Made by a program: the position numbers and the translations under genes. A DNA stretch of 49,201 bases from Firmicutes bacterium CAG:238 (GTDB lineage Bacteria > Bacillota > Clostridia > Peptostreptococcales > Anaerovoracaceae): NCBI GenBank assembly GCA_000435615.1, contig FR882013.1, forward strand, positions 29,881 to 79,081, read 5' to 3'. The notes beneath the pieces were generated by a model. It searched no databases and was not told the origin of the DNA. It saw only the letters and a list, made by a program, of their open reading frames with translations. This document shows, piece by piece, positions 8,469 through 16,993 of this stretch. The number at the start of each line of letters is the position of its first letter. Position 1 is the stretch's first letter.

Positions 8469-8807
8469 ATGAAGGGAATTGGCGGAAACAAGCAGATGCA
8501 GCTTCAGGTGAAGTCAATCACCAAGAATGACATCGGTGAACATGTGGAAAAATGGGAAACCATTCAGCAGGTCACAGGCTGGCTTGACCTTCAGGGCGGC
8601 GATTCAAAGTATCAGACCTACAATGCCAAAATGCAAGAATCAACGCATATATTTGTTGCTGACTATGTGCAGCTGGCAGAGGGTATCACAGCGGAAACGG
8701 CAAGGGCGGTCATTGACGGCAAGCGGTATGACATCATGCTGATTGACAATCCAATGGAAATGGGCTTGCAGCTTGAAATCTACTTGAAGTACACAGGGGG
8801 TCAGTGA
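8469..8807 (+). CDS. Phage head closure protein
   Basis: 112 residues, predicted mostly beta, with the order expected for SPP1 gp16/HK97-type stoppers: short N-terminus, KWETIQQVTGWLDLQGGDSKY, ESTHIFVADY and a final LQLEIYLKYTGG. Such proteins ring the neck and close the DNA channel. It starts two bases after the connector stop and is followed after one base by the gp10-like gene, so all are in one transcript. Confidence 0.7.
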   Translation: MKGIGGNKQMQLQVKSITKNDIGEHVEKWETIQQVTGWLDLQGGDSKYQTYNAKMQESTHIFVADYVQLAEGITAETARAVIDGKRYDIMLIDNPMEMGLQLEIYLKYTGGQ

Positions 8808-8808
8808 T

Positions 8809-9222
8809 ATGGCAGATGTGCAATTTGAGGATTTTTCAATGCAGGTCAAAGCTGCCATTGAAGAAGCTGCTATTCAGTACCTACATGAAGGAGCAGGCGA
8901 ACTGGTCAGTCAGACTGCAAGAAACAGTCCTGTTGACACTGGTCAGCTAAAAAATTCGTGGAATTATAAGGTGGACGAAGGCAAGAAAGAAGCTGTGATT
9001 GGCAGCCCACTTGAAAATGCAATCTGGAATGAATTCGGAACTGGCGAATTTGCAGCGGAAGGCAACGGCAGAAAAGGCGGCTGGAAGTACAAAGATGATC
9101 ACGGTGATTGGCATTTTACTAGAGGTAAAGCACCACAGCGGACATTTAAGAAATCCTATGATGCCCTGAAGCCGAAGCTGATTAAGAGGGCAGAACAAGT
9201 GCTGAAAGGAAAACTGAAATGA
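8809..9222 (+). CDS. HK97 gp10-like neck/tail protein
   Basis: 137 residues. The pattern SPVDTGQLKNSWNYKV followed by NAIWNEFGTG and C-terminal KAPQRTFKKSYDALKP is the signature of the HK97 gp10 family (tail-completion/neck proteins). Its stop overlaps the next start by four bases. Placement between head closure and tail terminator genes is canonical. Confidence 0.88.
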   Translation: MADVQFEDFSMQVKAAIEEAAIQYLHEGAGELVSQTARNSPVDTGQLKNSWNYKVDEGKKEAVIGSPLENAIWNEFGTGEFAAEGNGRKGGWKYKDDHGDWHFTRGKAPQRTFKKSYDALKPKLIKRAEQVLKGKLK

Positions 9223-9596
9223 CAACAGATGTATTGAAGCTGATTTCAGACGGCATGGAAGCCTGCAAACTGAATTATGCATTTGCAGAATGGAAGGGCA
9301 AGCCTGTCTATCCGTATTTTGTGGGCGAATATCAGGAACAGCCAATTGTTTCTGAAGACGGGCTGCAAGAAGCGGATTTCATTCTGAACGGATTCACACG
9401 GGGCAGCTGGGCTGAACTGGAAGCGGCGAAAAAAAAGATTGAAAACTATTTCTATAGAGACGGACGAACAGCCATTGCACCTTCAGGGAATGCGGTGGCT
9501 GTTTGTTATAACAACAGTTTTGTTGTTCCAACAGGGGATGCAGAACTGAAGCGAATTGAGATTCACTTAGCGGTGAAAGAATGGAAGGTGAAGTAA
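9219..9596 (+). CDS. Phage tail terminator-like protein
   Basis: 125 residues, mixed alpha/beta, between the gp10-like gene and the major tail protein, exactly where the tail terminator (ring that ends tail tube growth and binds the neck) is found in siphoviruses. Visible are an N-terminal helix (TDVLKLISDGMEA), a KPVYPYFVGEYQE strand and a C-terminal ELKRIEIHLAVKEWKVK strand. The specific family was not recognised; the function is inferred from order and size. Confidence 0.65.
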   Translation: MTTDVLKLISDGMEACKLNYAFAEWKGKPVYPYFVGEYQEQPIVSEDGLQEADFILNGFTRGSWAELEAAKKKIENYFYRDGRTAIAPSGNAVAVCYNNSFVVPTGDAELKRIEIHLAVKEWKVK

Positions 9597-9597
9597 T

Positions 9598-10203
9598 ATG
9601 GCATTAGCAGGAAGAAACGGAATAAGCGAAAACACACCAAAAAATATCCTGTTTGGAGCAGGGACAATTCACAAGGGGCTGAAGTATGCCACAAATTCAT
9701 GGAACTTTGCAGAAACCATTGTTGGTGCTACAAATGGCGGTAGCAAGCTGTCAATCGTGCCTGAAATGTACGATGTGCCGCTTGACGGTGCGAATGTGGC
9801 GGTCAAAGATCTGAAAGTGAAGAACGAAGATCTGAAAGTGAAGAACGGCGAGACAGCCACAATGGAAGTCAACTTTGCGGAATTGACAGCGGACATCATG
9901 AAGGCTGCCACAATCGGTAAAGACGGCACATCGGCAGATACCACATACAACCTGATTGAATCCAAAGCAGACATTGCTGTGGGCGATTACTGGGAAAATG
10001 TTGCCTTTGTCGGCAGAACACTTGACGGCAAGAACATCATTGCAATCTTTGAAAATGCCCTGATCATATCTGGGCTTGAAATGGAAGGCAAGAACAAGGA
10101 AAGTGCTACTGGCACATACACATTCGCTTGCCACGCTGACAATGATTCAGACACATTTGATGTGCTTCCGTGGAAAATCTACTATCCGAAAGCGTCGGTA
10201 TAA
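9598..10203 (+). CDS. Major tail (tube) protein
   Basis: 201 residues, beta-rich with many Gly, Thr and Ala, typical of the hexameric tail tube subunit. The start MALAGRNGISENTPKNILFGAGTIH and the PLDGANV region are of the kind seen in Clostridia prophage major tail proteins. Within it, residues near 71-84 are two copies of a seven-residue unit (DLKVKNE, DLKVKNG) from a 21-bp tandem duplication that keeps the frame. A small gene and the tail chaperones follow. Confidence 0.8.
   Translation: MALAGRNGISENTPKNILFGAGTIHKGLKYATNSWNFAETIVGATNGGSKLSIVPEMYDVPLDGANVAVKDLKVKNEDLKVKNGETATMEVNFAELTADIMKAATIGKDGTSADTTYNLIESKADIAVGDYWENVAFVGRTLDGKNIIAIFENALIISGLEMEGKNKESATGTYTFACHADNDSDTFDVLPWKIYYPKASV
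9808..9849 (+). repeat. 21-bp in-frame tandem duplication inside the major tail gene
   Basis: Copies at 9808-9828 and 9829-9849 start with GATCTGAAAGTGAAGAAC and differ only in the last bases (GAA/GGC). Each unit adds seven residues. Confidence 0.95.
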
Positions 10204-10216
10204 GGCGGTGATCTGA

Positions 10217-10399
10217 ATGAAGTGCAGAGTGCTGACAGGATTCATTGACAAGAACACAGGCAAGCCGCATGAACACGGCAGTCTGTATGAGTGCGAGAAA
10301 GCACGATTTGTCGAGATTAACAGACAAGGTAACTACTTGGCTGTGATTGAAGAAAAAACGGCTGAAAAAGCCACACAGAAGCCTACAAAGGCAAAGTAA
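10217..10399 (+). CDS. Small conserved-looking phage protein
   Basis: 60 residues: MKCRVLTGFIDKNTGKPHEHGSL opens a short beta-like fold, and the tail is Lys/Ala/Thr-rich. Small proteins of this look commonly sit between major tail protein and tail chaperone genes in Gram-positive prophages; the function is unknown. GGCGGTGATC before ATG 10217 is an acceptable ribosome site. Confidence 0.65.
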   Translation: MKCRVLTGFIDKNTGKPHEHGSLYECEKARFVEINRQGNYLAVIEEKTAEKATQKPTKAK

Positions 10400-10417
10400 A
10401 GAAAGGACATTTGAACA

Positions 10418-10822
10418 ATGGAAACAACAACAAACATTCAGGCTGTAGAGCCTAAAAAAAATGAATTAAGAAAACTGGAAGCCAAGGACATTGCACCTGT
10501 GGTTTCTATTCTTTCCAAGATAGGCTTGAAGGAAATCAAAGAATGCTTCAATCCTGCTGACCTTCAGGAACTGGCAAAAAGCGGAGAAGAAGCGGCAACC
10601 GCTGTGGGGCTGACAGTATTTACTGAACTTGCAGGGGTAGTTTTCGCTAATTATGAAAGATGCCAAGACGACATCTTCAGATTCCTTGCGAGCCTATCAG
10701 GAAAAAGCAAAGAAGAGATTGCAAGTTTACCTATGGATTCCTTTGCTGAAATGGTCATCGAGGTCATAAAAAAAGAGGAATTCAAGGATTTTTTCTCGGT
10801 TGTTGCAAAATTGTTCAAATAG
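10418..10822 (+). CDS. Tail assembly chaperone, gpG-like
   Basis: 134 residues, all-helical and acidic, between the tail tube and tape measure genes: the position of the gpG part of the G/GT chaperone that coats the tape measure protein during tail assembly. Near the 3' end, codons GAT-TTT-TTC give the heptamer T_TTT_TTC (10789-10795), and an earlier A_AAA_AAA (10768-10774) is also a possible -1 site. The -1 frame is open from just after 10749 into the next gene, so part of the ribosomes should make a longer GT-like fusion. AAAGGAC precedes ATG 10418. Confidence 0.75.
   Translation: METTTNIQAVEPKKNELRKLEAKDIAPVVSILSKIGLKEIKECFNPADLQELAKSGEEAATAVGLTVFTELAGVVFANYERCQDDIFRFLASLSGKSKEEIASLPMDSFAEMVIEVIKKEEFKDFFSVVAKLFK
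10789..10795 (+). promoter_or_regulatory. Candidate -1 ribosomal frameshift site T_TTT_TTC
   Basis: In the zero frame the codons are TTT and TTC preceded by T, an exact X_XXY_YYZ slippery heptamer. The -1 frame read from here continues without a stop through 10828 into the downstream 93-codon frame. An alternative heptamer A_AAA_AAA lies 21 bases upstream. No stimulatory structure was established by eye. Confidence 0.65.
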
Positions 10823-10827
10823 GCAGC

Positions 10828-11109
10828 GTGAAATGGTGGGATTCGCTGTACAAAAGATACAGCAATCCCATGCAGCTGCTGCAACAGATGATTGACACAG
10901 GGCAGCTTGCAGACCTGATTGACGGTATGCAAGAAGCTGTGAACGAAGAAACGATGTGGGAATTCTACCTGTACAAAGTGCAGGAAAACATCAGTTTTGA
11001 CACATTCAAAGCACGGCTTGTGCAGCCTGTGGAAACATCGGCGAACGATTTGAAGGCAACTGTAAGACATAGTTTTGAAATGGTGGAGGATTTCCATCCA
11101 GAAGAATAA
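10828..11109 (+). CDS. Tail assembly chaperone, gpT-like part (likely made by -1 frameshift)
   Basis: 93 codons counted from GTG 10828, starting KWWDSLYKRYSNPMQLLQ, helical, rich in Gln and Glu. It lies in the -1 frame relative to the preceding chaperone gene, the GTG is five bases past that gene's stop, and no clear ribosome site precedes it. The most likely product is therefore the GT-like fusion of both frames (10418 to the slippery site, then to 11109), which contacts the tape measure protein. Independent initiation at GTG 10828 by reinitiation remains possible. Confidence 0.65.
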   Translation: MKWWDSLYKRYSNPMQLLQQMIDTGQLADLIDGMQEAVNEETMWEFYLYKVQENISFDTFKARLVQPVETSANDLKATVRHSFEMVEDFHPEE

Positions 11110-11129
11110 AGAAAGGGGTGATTTCAGAA

Positions 11130-12758
11130 ATGGAATTATTCCGTCTGTTTGGAACGATTGCGATAGATAACGCAAAAGCGAACGAAGAAATTGACGAAAC
11201 GGCAGGCAAAGGCGAGAAGTCACAAAGTAGGCTGTCTGGTGCTTTCTCAAAAATGGGAAGTGCTGCCGCTGTCTGCGGCAAGACTGTTGCTGCTGGCATG
11301 GTCGCTGCTGGTGTGGCAATCATCAAGATAGGCAAAGATGCAGTTGCTTCCTATGCGGACTATGAGCAGCTTGTGGGCGGTGTTGAAACACTGTTTAAGG
11401 ATTCAGCTGGCAAGGTTCAGCAGTATGCACAGAATGCCTACAAGACCGCAGGACTGTCAGCAAATAAATATATGGAAACCGTCACAAGCTTTTCAGCAAG
11501 TCTTTTGCAATCCTTAGACGGTGACACGAAAAAAGCCACTGAAAGCGCAAATCTGGCGATCACAGACATGTCTGATAATGCAAATAAGATGGGTACATCT
11601 ATGGAATCCATTCAGAATGCTTATCAGGGCTTTGCAAAGCAGAATTACACGATGCTGGATAACCTGAAGCTTGGTTATGGCGGCACGAAGGAAGAAATGG
11701 AAAGACTGCTGGCAGATGCGAGCAAGCTGTCAGGGGTCAAATACGATATATCATCATTTGATGACATGGTGCAGGCAATCCATGTGGTACAGACAGAAAT
11801 GGGTATCACAGGCACAACGGCAAAGGAAGCGGCAACCACAATTCAGGGTTCTGTTGCCAGCATGAAAGGTGCATGGCAAAACCTGCTGACTGGTATGGCT
11901 GACGAAAACCAGAACCTTGACGAACTTTTCAAGCAGTTCATTGATTCGGTTGTGGTAGTTGGTGACAATGTCATACCTAGAATCCAGAAATTGCTGCCAC
12001 GAATTGTGGATGGCATATCAAAACTGGCAAGCAGTCTTTCAGCACAGCTTCCTGCAATCGTGGAATCGGTGCTGCCGTCGCTGATTACAGGGGCGGTCAA
12101 CATCGTTGGTGCATTGATTCAGCAGCTGCCGTCATTGGTGAAAAGCATTGTGACATCACTGATTACAACGCTTCAGTCTTACTGGTCAACAATCCAAAAA
12201 AGCGGTTCTGACATGCTGCAAAAGCTGCTGGCAGGAATTACAAACAACCTGCCGAAGATGGCAGAAAAAGCGGCTGAAATAATCGTGAAGATTGTCAAAG
12301 GTATTGCCGACAACCTGCCAAAAGTCATTGCGGTTGCAGGAAAAATCATTGCAGCCCTGATTCAGGGAATTGCTGCCGCATTGCCACGGTTGGCAGCGAA
12401 AACACCAACAATCATCGCATCAATTGCAAAGGGATTGATTTCCAGTTTAGGTGCAATTGTTAAGGTCGGTGTGAACATCGTAAAAGGATTGTGGCAGGGC
12501 ATTGGCAATGCAAAAGATTGGATTTTAGGAAAAATCAAGGGCTTTGGTTCTGACATCCTGAACGGACTAAAAAGCTTTTTTGGAATTCATTCACCTTCCA
12601 AGGTCATGGAAGAACAGGTTGGCTTGCAGCTGGCACTAGGTGTGGCGGCTGGGATCGACAAAAGGTGGCGGCTGGTATCGACAAAGGCAAAGACAAAGCC
12701 AAGAAGTCTGCTGAAGAAATGGGAAAGGCAATCCTTGACAAGGCAGAAAAAACATTGA
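11130..12758 (+). CDS. Tape measure protein, N-terminal part (frameshifted)
   Basis: The tape measure protein sets tail length and helps DNA pass the membrane. ATG 11130 is chosen because AAAGGGG (11111-11117) is correctly spaced; the GTG at 11118 abuts it. The protein starts MELFRLFGTIAIDNAKANE, has the typical TMP core with GSVASMKGAWQNLLTGMADE, long hydrophobic helices (about 295-460), and IHSPSKVMEEQVG. After this the frame runs through the 23-bp duplication at 12642-12687 and then reads about 30 unrelated basic residues (RWRLVSTKAKTKPRS) to the stop at 12758. Deleting one copy joins it in frame to the following coding region, giving one protein of about 880 residues. Confidence 0.85.
   Translation: MELFRLFGTIAIDNAKANEEIDETAGKGEKSQSRLSGAFSKMGSAAAVCGKTVAAGMVAAGVAIIKIGKDAVASYADYEQLVGGVETLFKDSAGKVQQYAQNAYKTAGLSANKYMETVTSFSASLLQSLDGDTKKATESANLAITDMSDNANKMGTSMESIQNAYQGFAKQNYTMLDNLKLGYGGTKEEMERLLADASKLSGVKYDISSFDDMVQAIHVVQTEMGITGTTAKEAATTIQGSVASMKGAWQNLLTGMADENQNLDELFKQFIDSVVVVGDNVIPRIQKLLPRIVDGISKLASSLSAQLPAIVESVLPSLITGAVNIVGALIQQLPSLVKSIVTSLITTLQSYWSTIQKSGSDMLQKLLAGITNNLPKMAEKAAEIIVKIVKGIADNLPKVIAVAGKIIAALIQGIAAALPRLAAKTPTIIASIAKGLISSLGAIVKVGVNIVKGLWQGIGNAKDWILGKIKGFGSDILNGLKSFFGIHSPSKVMEEQVGLQLALGVAAGIDKRWRLVSTKAKTKPRSLLKKWERQSLTRQKKH
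12642..12687 (+). repeat. 23-bp tandem duplication that breaks the tape measure frame
   Basis: Copies at 12642-12664 and 12665-12687 both begin GTGGCGGCTGG and continue with ATCGACAAA; they differ at two of 23 positions (G/T at position 12, A/G at position 22). As 23 is not a multiple of three, the reading frame changes here. Confidence 0.92.
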
Positions 12759-13795
12759 CCGATTACAAGCGGCTGCATGACATGAGTGCAGCAGAAGAAG
12801 CGTCCTATTGGTCTGCAATCGTGGCACAGACGAAAAAAGGCACGGACGCAAGAATTCAGGCTGAAGACAAATTCTATACAGCACTGGAAAACTACAAGCA
12901 GCAGTACAATGATTATGTGAACAACATCATGGGTCAGATGAAGCTGTTTGAAGAATTCGTTCAGGGCGATGCAGTTGACGGCAGCACACTGATCACCAAT
13001 CTTCAGGGTCAGATTACAGGCATGGAAAGCTACTATTCCACGCTGGAAAGTCTGAACAGCAAGATAGGCGGCACACAGCTGATGTCCTATCTGTCAACGC
13101 TGGGAGTTGATAACCTGTCAGAACTTCAGGCAATCAACACCATGACAGATGAACAGCTTCAGCAGTATGTTGACCTGTATGACCAGAAGTACCAGCTTGC
13201 GTGCAGCAAGGCAACAGAAGCCCTTGGCACTGTAACGATAACAACCGAAAAGGAAACGAAGGCAGCCAACAAAAAGGTGAAGAATGCCATGTCAAGCATG
13301 GCAAGCAATGTCGAAAAGTACAGCACCAAAATGGTAAGCCAAGTCAAGACAAAGTTCGGTAACATAAGCAGCACTGTTGCTTCCAACATGGCGGCAGCGG
13401 TTGCATCCGTCAAGTCGGCTGTTGCGGAAATGAATGCAGCACTTGCGGCTGCACCAACAGGCGGCACAACCAAAACCAAAACAGTTACGAAAAAGGCAAG
13501 TGTCAAGAAGAACGCTGCTGGCGGCATCTTAACGAAACCGACAATTTTCGGGTATACACCTTCGACAGGGCAGTGGCAGCTGGGCGGCGAAGCAGGCAAG
13601 GAAGCGATTGCACCAATTGACACATTGCAGCAGTATGTCAGGGCAGCGGTGGCTGAAGAAACGGCAGAACAGAACAACCTGCTTGCAAGAATGGTTGAAC
13701 TGCTCGAAGCATTGCTTGGCAAAGACACGGCAGTATACTTGAATAGCAAGGAAATCAGCAAGGCTGTGAATCGTGATTTGGGGGTGATTTTCTAA
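12665..13795 (+). CDS. Tape measure protein, C-terminal part (frameshifted)
   Basis: An open frame of 376 codons from the GTG in the second copy of the 23-bp duplication. It continues the protein in the logical order: AAGIDKGKDKAKKSAEEMGK directly completes the IHSPSKVMEEQVGLQLALGV segment of the first part. Further features are a helical region with many Gln (about 50-160), repeats of Ala/Val helices (about 225-275), and the common TMP C-terminal AAGGILTKPTIFGY, LGGEAGKEAIAPI and NSKEISKAVNRDLG. A weak GACAAAAG stands before the GTG, so separate translation would be poor. Its stop is one base before the next ATG. Confidence 0.85.
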   Translation: MAAGIDKGKDKAKKSAEEMGKAILDKAEKTLTDYKRLHDMSAAEEASYWSAIVAQTKKGTDARIQAEDKFYTALENYKQQYNDYVNNIMGQMKLFEEFVQGDAVDGSTLITNLQGQITGMESYYSTLESLNSKIGGTQLMSYLSTLGVDNLSELQAINTMTDEQLQQYVDLYDQKYQLACSKATEALGTVTITTEKETKAANKKVKNAMSSMASNVEKYSTKMVSQVKTKFGNISSTVASNMAAAVASVKSAVAEMNAALAAAPTGGTTKTKTVTKKASVKKNAAGGILTKPTIFGYTPSTGQWQLGGEAGKEAIAPIDTLQQYVRAAVAEETAEQNNLLARMVELLEALLGKDTAVYLNSKEISKAVNRDLGVIF

Positions 13796-13796
13796 T

Positions 13797-14624
13797 ATGG
13801 CAAGTAAATTCTACATTATGAACGAAAAAGCCGTCAGATACGATTTAAACAGCCCCGAAAAGGGTGTTTTCATATCACCTGAAGGCTTTGGTGTGGCATA
13901 TAGTTCCGATTATCTGTCAGTGGGCAACATCTGGACAGCAGACAGAAGAAAGCTGGAACAGCCGACACCTTCAGGGAAAATCATTTTCCCTTTGAAGCCA
14001 TACAAGGCATTTAATGATTTTATCAATTTTATCAACACTGCAACAGGGTTGGTGCTGGTATACCAGCCAGCAGGAATTGACAAAGAATATTTTGCTGACA
14101 TTGACATTGTAAGCGTCAAGAAAGGCGGCTATAATTGCAGCAAGTTTGAAGTGCCAGTGCAGTTCATCTGCAAATCACTGTTCTATACATCAGAAAAATT
14201 TGAATACCATGTGGAACGGACAAACAAAGAAATTCGCTGGGATTTCCGCTGGGAAACGAAATTCAACGAACAGAATTCTGTTTTCTTCTCATTCCATAAT
14301 GACGGACATGCGGAAGCACCTTTTGTTCTGTCATTCACAGGGTACTGCCTTAATCCTGCAATCACAGTTGTGCAGGCAGGTAAGCTGCTTCATAAGTCAA
14401 TATACAGTGTTGAACTTCAGGCGAATGAACGATTGGAAATCAGCACATTTGACGGTGATTTATACATTCAGAAAAACGGTTCGGATGCGAAAAGCTGCTT
14501 GGACTTCACACAGGAAAACTTCTTCAAGCTGCCGACAGGTGACAGCGAAATCTATTTTTCATGTGAAGCAGGCATCATGAACAATGTTTTGCTGAACCTT
14601 GAAAAGTATTACAAAGGGGTGTGA
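13797..14624 (+). CDS. Distal tail protein (Dit-like)
   Basis: 275 residues, directly after the tape measure gene, where the Dit hexamer that links tail tube to baseplate is encoded. N-terminal ring-forming part: FYIMNEKAVRYDLNSPEKGVF, then KLEQPTPSGKIIFPLKPYKAFNDFINFINTA; C-terminal beta-sandwich (galectin-like) from about 165 (EAPFVLSFTGYCLNPAITV). Siphovirus tail component type. It starts one base after the preceding stop. Confidence 0.78.
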   Translation: MASKFYIMNEKAVRYDLNSPEKGVFISPEGFGVAYSSDYLSVGNIWTADRRKLEQPTPSGKIIFPLKPYKAFNDFINFINTATGLVLVYQPAGIDKEYFADIDIVSVKKGGYNCSKFEVPVQFICKSLFYTSEKFEYHVERTNKEIRWDFRWETKFNEQNSVFFSFHNDGHAEAPFVLSFTGYCLNPAITVVQAGKLLHKSIYSVELQANERLEISTFDGDLYIQKNGSDAKSCLDFTQENFFKLPTGDSEIYFSCEAGIMNNVLLNLEKYYKGV

Positions 14625-14630
14625 TGTGTT

Positions 14631-15674
14631 GTGATTATGAACATAATTTCACGGAATACATTCACACTTTTGGATGTGGTTCAGGTGTCCAGCTATGAAA
14701 TCAACCTTGACGGTGACTACAATGGCAAAAGCACTTTCATTGTGCCGAAAAAGCCGATTGCGGATGAAGATGACTTCATTATTTTCCATGATAATGAGGT
14801 CATTTTTTACGGCATAGTAGGCACGATTGAAAATGAATATGACTGTGAATCATACACTATTACAGCTATTGAAATGCCAAGATTGTTTGACCAAAAAATT
14901 GTGCTGGCAAATACAAACCTGTTGGCAACAGGCATTGAAGATTTCATTGCGAATCAGATTACAAGCAATTTCATTTCATCGGATGATGACCTTCTGAACA
15001 TCATATATCTGACAGTGACAGCAAAGAGCCACACACCTGTTGCTGCACAGCCTGAAAATGAAAATGGAATCTATAACCTATGCACTTATATTAAAAATGC
15101 CCTGACAACATACGGCATTTTTATTGATTTTGAATTCACAAAATCAGGAATCAATATTTCATTAGAAAAGAAAGCACAGGAAGGTCTGGACATAGACACT
15201 GTGAATGTGACTGATGTGACGGTTGCAAATGAGGTTTACAGCATATCAGCCCTGACGAAGCTGACAGTGCTATGGGATAACGGAACAACCAGCACCACAC
15301 GGCAGTTCTTCCTGAAAACGGACAGAACAATCACAGAAGACATTGACGATCCTGACAGGGCGAAGGGCGGCAGTGATGTAATTTATTCGATAGCCCAGAC
15401 TGAAGCTGAAATGATTCAGGAAGCAAAGAACCAGTTCACGAATAATTCATACCAGCATAAGGTTGAATTCGATGTTCTTAGAACTTCAAAACTGATTCCT
15501 GAAAGCCAGCTTTATGTTGGACATAAATGCAGGGCAAAAACGAAAAACGGAATCAAAGACAGCATGATTACTGGAATAATCAAAGCAAATAATAGCAGCG
15601 TCATCAGTGTGACACTTGGACAGCTGAAAGTCACACTGATTGAGAAGTTGAAGGGAGCTGAAGCAGGGAAATGA
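14631..15674 (+). CDS. Tail hub / tail-associated protein (Tal N-terminal type)
   Basis: 347 residues after Dit. The pattern ISRNTFTLLDVVQVSSYEINLDGDYNGKSTF, then EVIFYGIVGTIENEYDCESYTITAIEMPRLFDQ resembles the hub domains of gp27/Tal-like baseplate proteins that cap the tail tip. No peptidase or lysozyme domain follows, so it is the hub alone. GTG 14631 and ATG 14637 are both possible; AAAGGGG at 14613-14619 fits either poorly. Its end overlaps the next start by four bases. Confidence 0.68.
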   Translation: MIMNIISRNTFTLLDVVQVSSYEINLDGDYNGKSTFIVPKKPIADEDDFIIFHDNEVIFYGIVGTIENEYDCESYTITAIEMPRLFDQKIVLANTNLLATGIEDFIANQITSNFISSDDDLLNIIYLTVTAKSHTPVAAQPENENGIYNLCTYIKNALTTYGIFIDFEFTKSGINISLEKKAQEGLDIDTVNVTDVTVANEVYSISALTKLTVLWDNGTTSTTRQFFLKTDRTITEDIDDPDRAKGGSDVIYSIAQTEAEMIQEAKNQFTNNSYQHKVEFDVLRTSKLIPESQLYVGHKCRAKTKNGIKDSMITGIIKANNSSVISVTLGQLKVTLIEKLKGAEAGK

Positions 15675-16525
15675 TACGAGGAATTACATTCAATGAACAG
15701 ATGTTTTATTCTGCTGACTTTGCACATTTTCAGCACTTTTGGTTGAACGGTCAAAGCGGCATCACAAAAGGCTGTTCAATCACGAACACAACCACAAATG
15801 TGACCATTGGAAAAGGATATTTCATTGTGCATGGGCGGCTTCTAAATGTGGAAGCAGCTGAAGTCATCGGTTCAGAACATGGCTTTGAAACAGGCTACAA
15901 CAGAATTGTGTATGAAATAGACCTGTCCAAGACGAACACAATCACAGAATTCAATCAGGGGGCAATCAAAGTGCTGCACAGCGAAGCCCTGACACAGCAA
16001 GACCTTGATGCAGGCGGCACGGTTTATCAATATCCGATTTGCCATTTTCAGTGGTCAGGAACAGGCATTGCAAGCTTTGTTGTGGATGCAGCAGAACTTG
16101 ACTGGGAAAATGCTTTTGCGACGCTGGAAGCCAATTTTGAAACCTATGAAACGGATTTTCAAGCATGGGTGACAGCACAAAAGAATTCACTTGAAGCATG
16201 GGTTGAGCAGCAGGAAGCAACAATCAATGCACTGGTTGCAGACTTACAGGCTGAAGGGTTTGCCAAGACAGAAACCTTCACGGCAACAGTCGGCACATCG
16301 TGGACAGCTGCAACAGGCTATGTGACACAGACAATTGCGGTGCAGGGCATTCTTGCAGCAGATAATCCTGTGATTGATTTGGTGACAACCACAGCAGGCT
16401 TTGAAGCAGAGCAGGAAGCATGGAGCAAGATTTTTAAAGTCACAACGGCTGCAAATGCAATCACGCTGTATGCGTCTGAAGCAACAGAAACAGCAATCAA
16501 CTTGCAATTAAAGGTGGTGAGATAA
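15671..16525 (+). CDS. Baseplate / fibre-attachment structural protein
   Basis: 284 residues. N-terminal beta domain (MIRGITFNEQMFYSADFAHF through NTTTNVTIGKGYFIVHGRLL), a helical linker rich in Glu and Ala (about 150-200, WVTAQKNSLEAWVEQQEA), and a C-terminal domain with YVTQTIAVQGILAADNPVIDLV and INLQLKVVR, a pattern I associate with receptor-binding or baseplate proteins of Clostridia prophages. ATG overlaps the previous stop (ATGA) and the last base is shared with the next ATG. Exact role unassigned. Confidence 0.62.
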   Translation: MIRGITFNEQMFYSADFAHFQHFWLNGQSGITKGCSITNTTTNVTIGKGYFIVHGRLLNVEAAEVIGSEHGFETGYNRIVYEIDLSKTNTITEFNQGAIKVLHSEALTQQDLDAGGTVYQYPICHFQWSGTGIASFVVDAAELDWENAFATLEANFETYETDFQAWVTAQKNSLEAWVEQQEATINALVADLQAEGFAKTETFTATVGTSWTAATGYVTQTIAVQGILAADNPVIDLVTTTAGFEAEQEAWSKIFKVTTAANAITLYASEATETAINLQLKVVR

Positions 16526-16980
16526 TGGGTGAAGCATTATTGGTCAGAAAAGGCGGCGGTGCAAAAGGTATTCCTGTGAGTGAATTTCTAGGAATGACAA
16601 AATTTGCTGTGGATGAAATTGCAGTCACAAGCGACACACAAATATACACAGTCACATTCAATCACTCTTTAGGAGATGTGCCTAAAATTGTTATGATTTT
16701 TGCTGAAAATGCGAATTTTCAGCTGGCTGCTGGTAGCTATGAAGGATATATATTACAATACGAATATGTGGCTGCTACGATTAGAGAAACGGTTGCGTCA
16801 GATGATTGCGTACAATTTAGTTGTTACATTTATGGAGCAAAAGAAGTTCCAAGCTATGTGGCTTCTCAAGCATACAAACCGACAATAATAACAGATACCC
16901 AGTTCTGCATTGGAAATTCAAAACCAACAAGTGCGAAAATCAAAGCTGGAACAAAATATAAAATCATTACTATGGCATAG
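16525..16980 (+). CDS. Fibre-linked phage protein, unknown function
   Basis: 151 residues beginning MGEALLVRKGGGAKGIPV, a start seen in short tail-fibre or receptor-binding proteins; the rest is beta-rich (TQIYTVTFNHSLGDVPKIVMIF) without catalytic motifs. It overlaps the upstream stop (TAATG) and belongs to the same transcript. A binding or fibre-tip role is inferred from position only. Confidence 0.6.
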   Translation: MGEALLVRKGGGAKGIPVSEFLGMTKFAVDEIAVTSDTQIYTVTFNHSLGDVPKIVMIFAENANFQLAAGSYEGYILQYEYVAATIRETVASDDCVQFSCYIYGAKEVPSYVASQAYKPTIITDTQFCIGNSKPTSAKIKAGTKYKIITMA

Positions 16981-16993
16981 AGAGGAAGAAATT

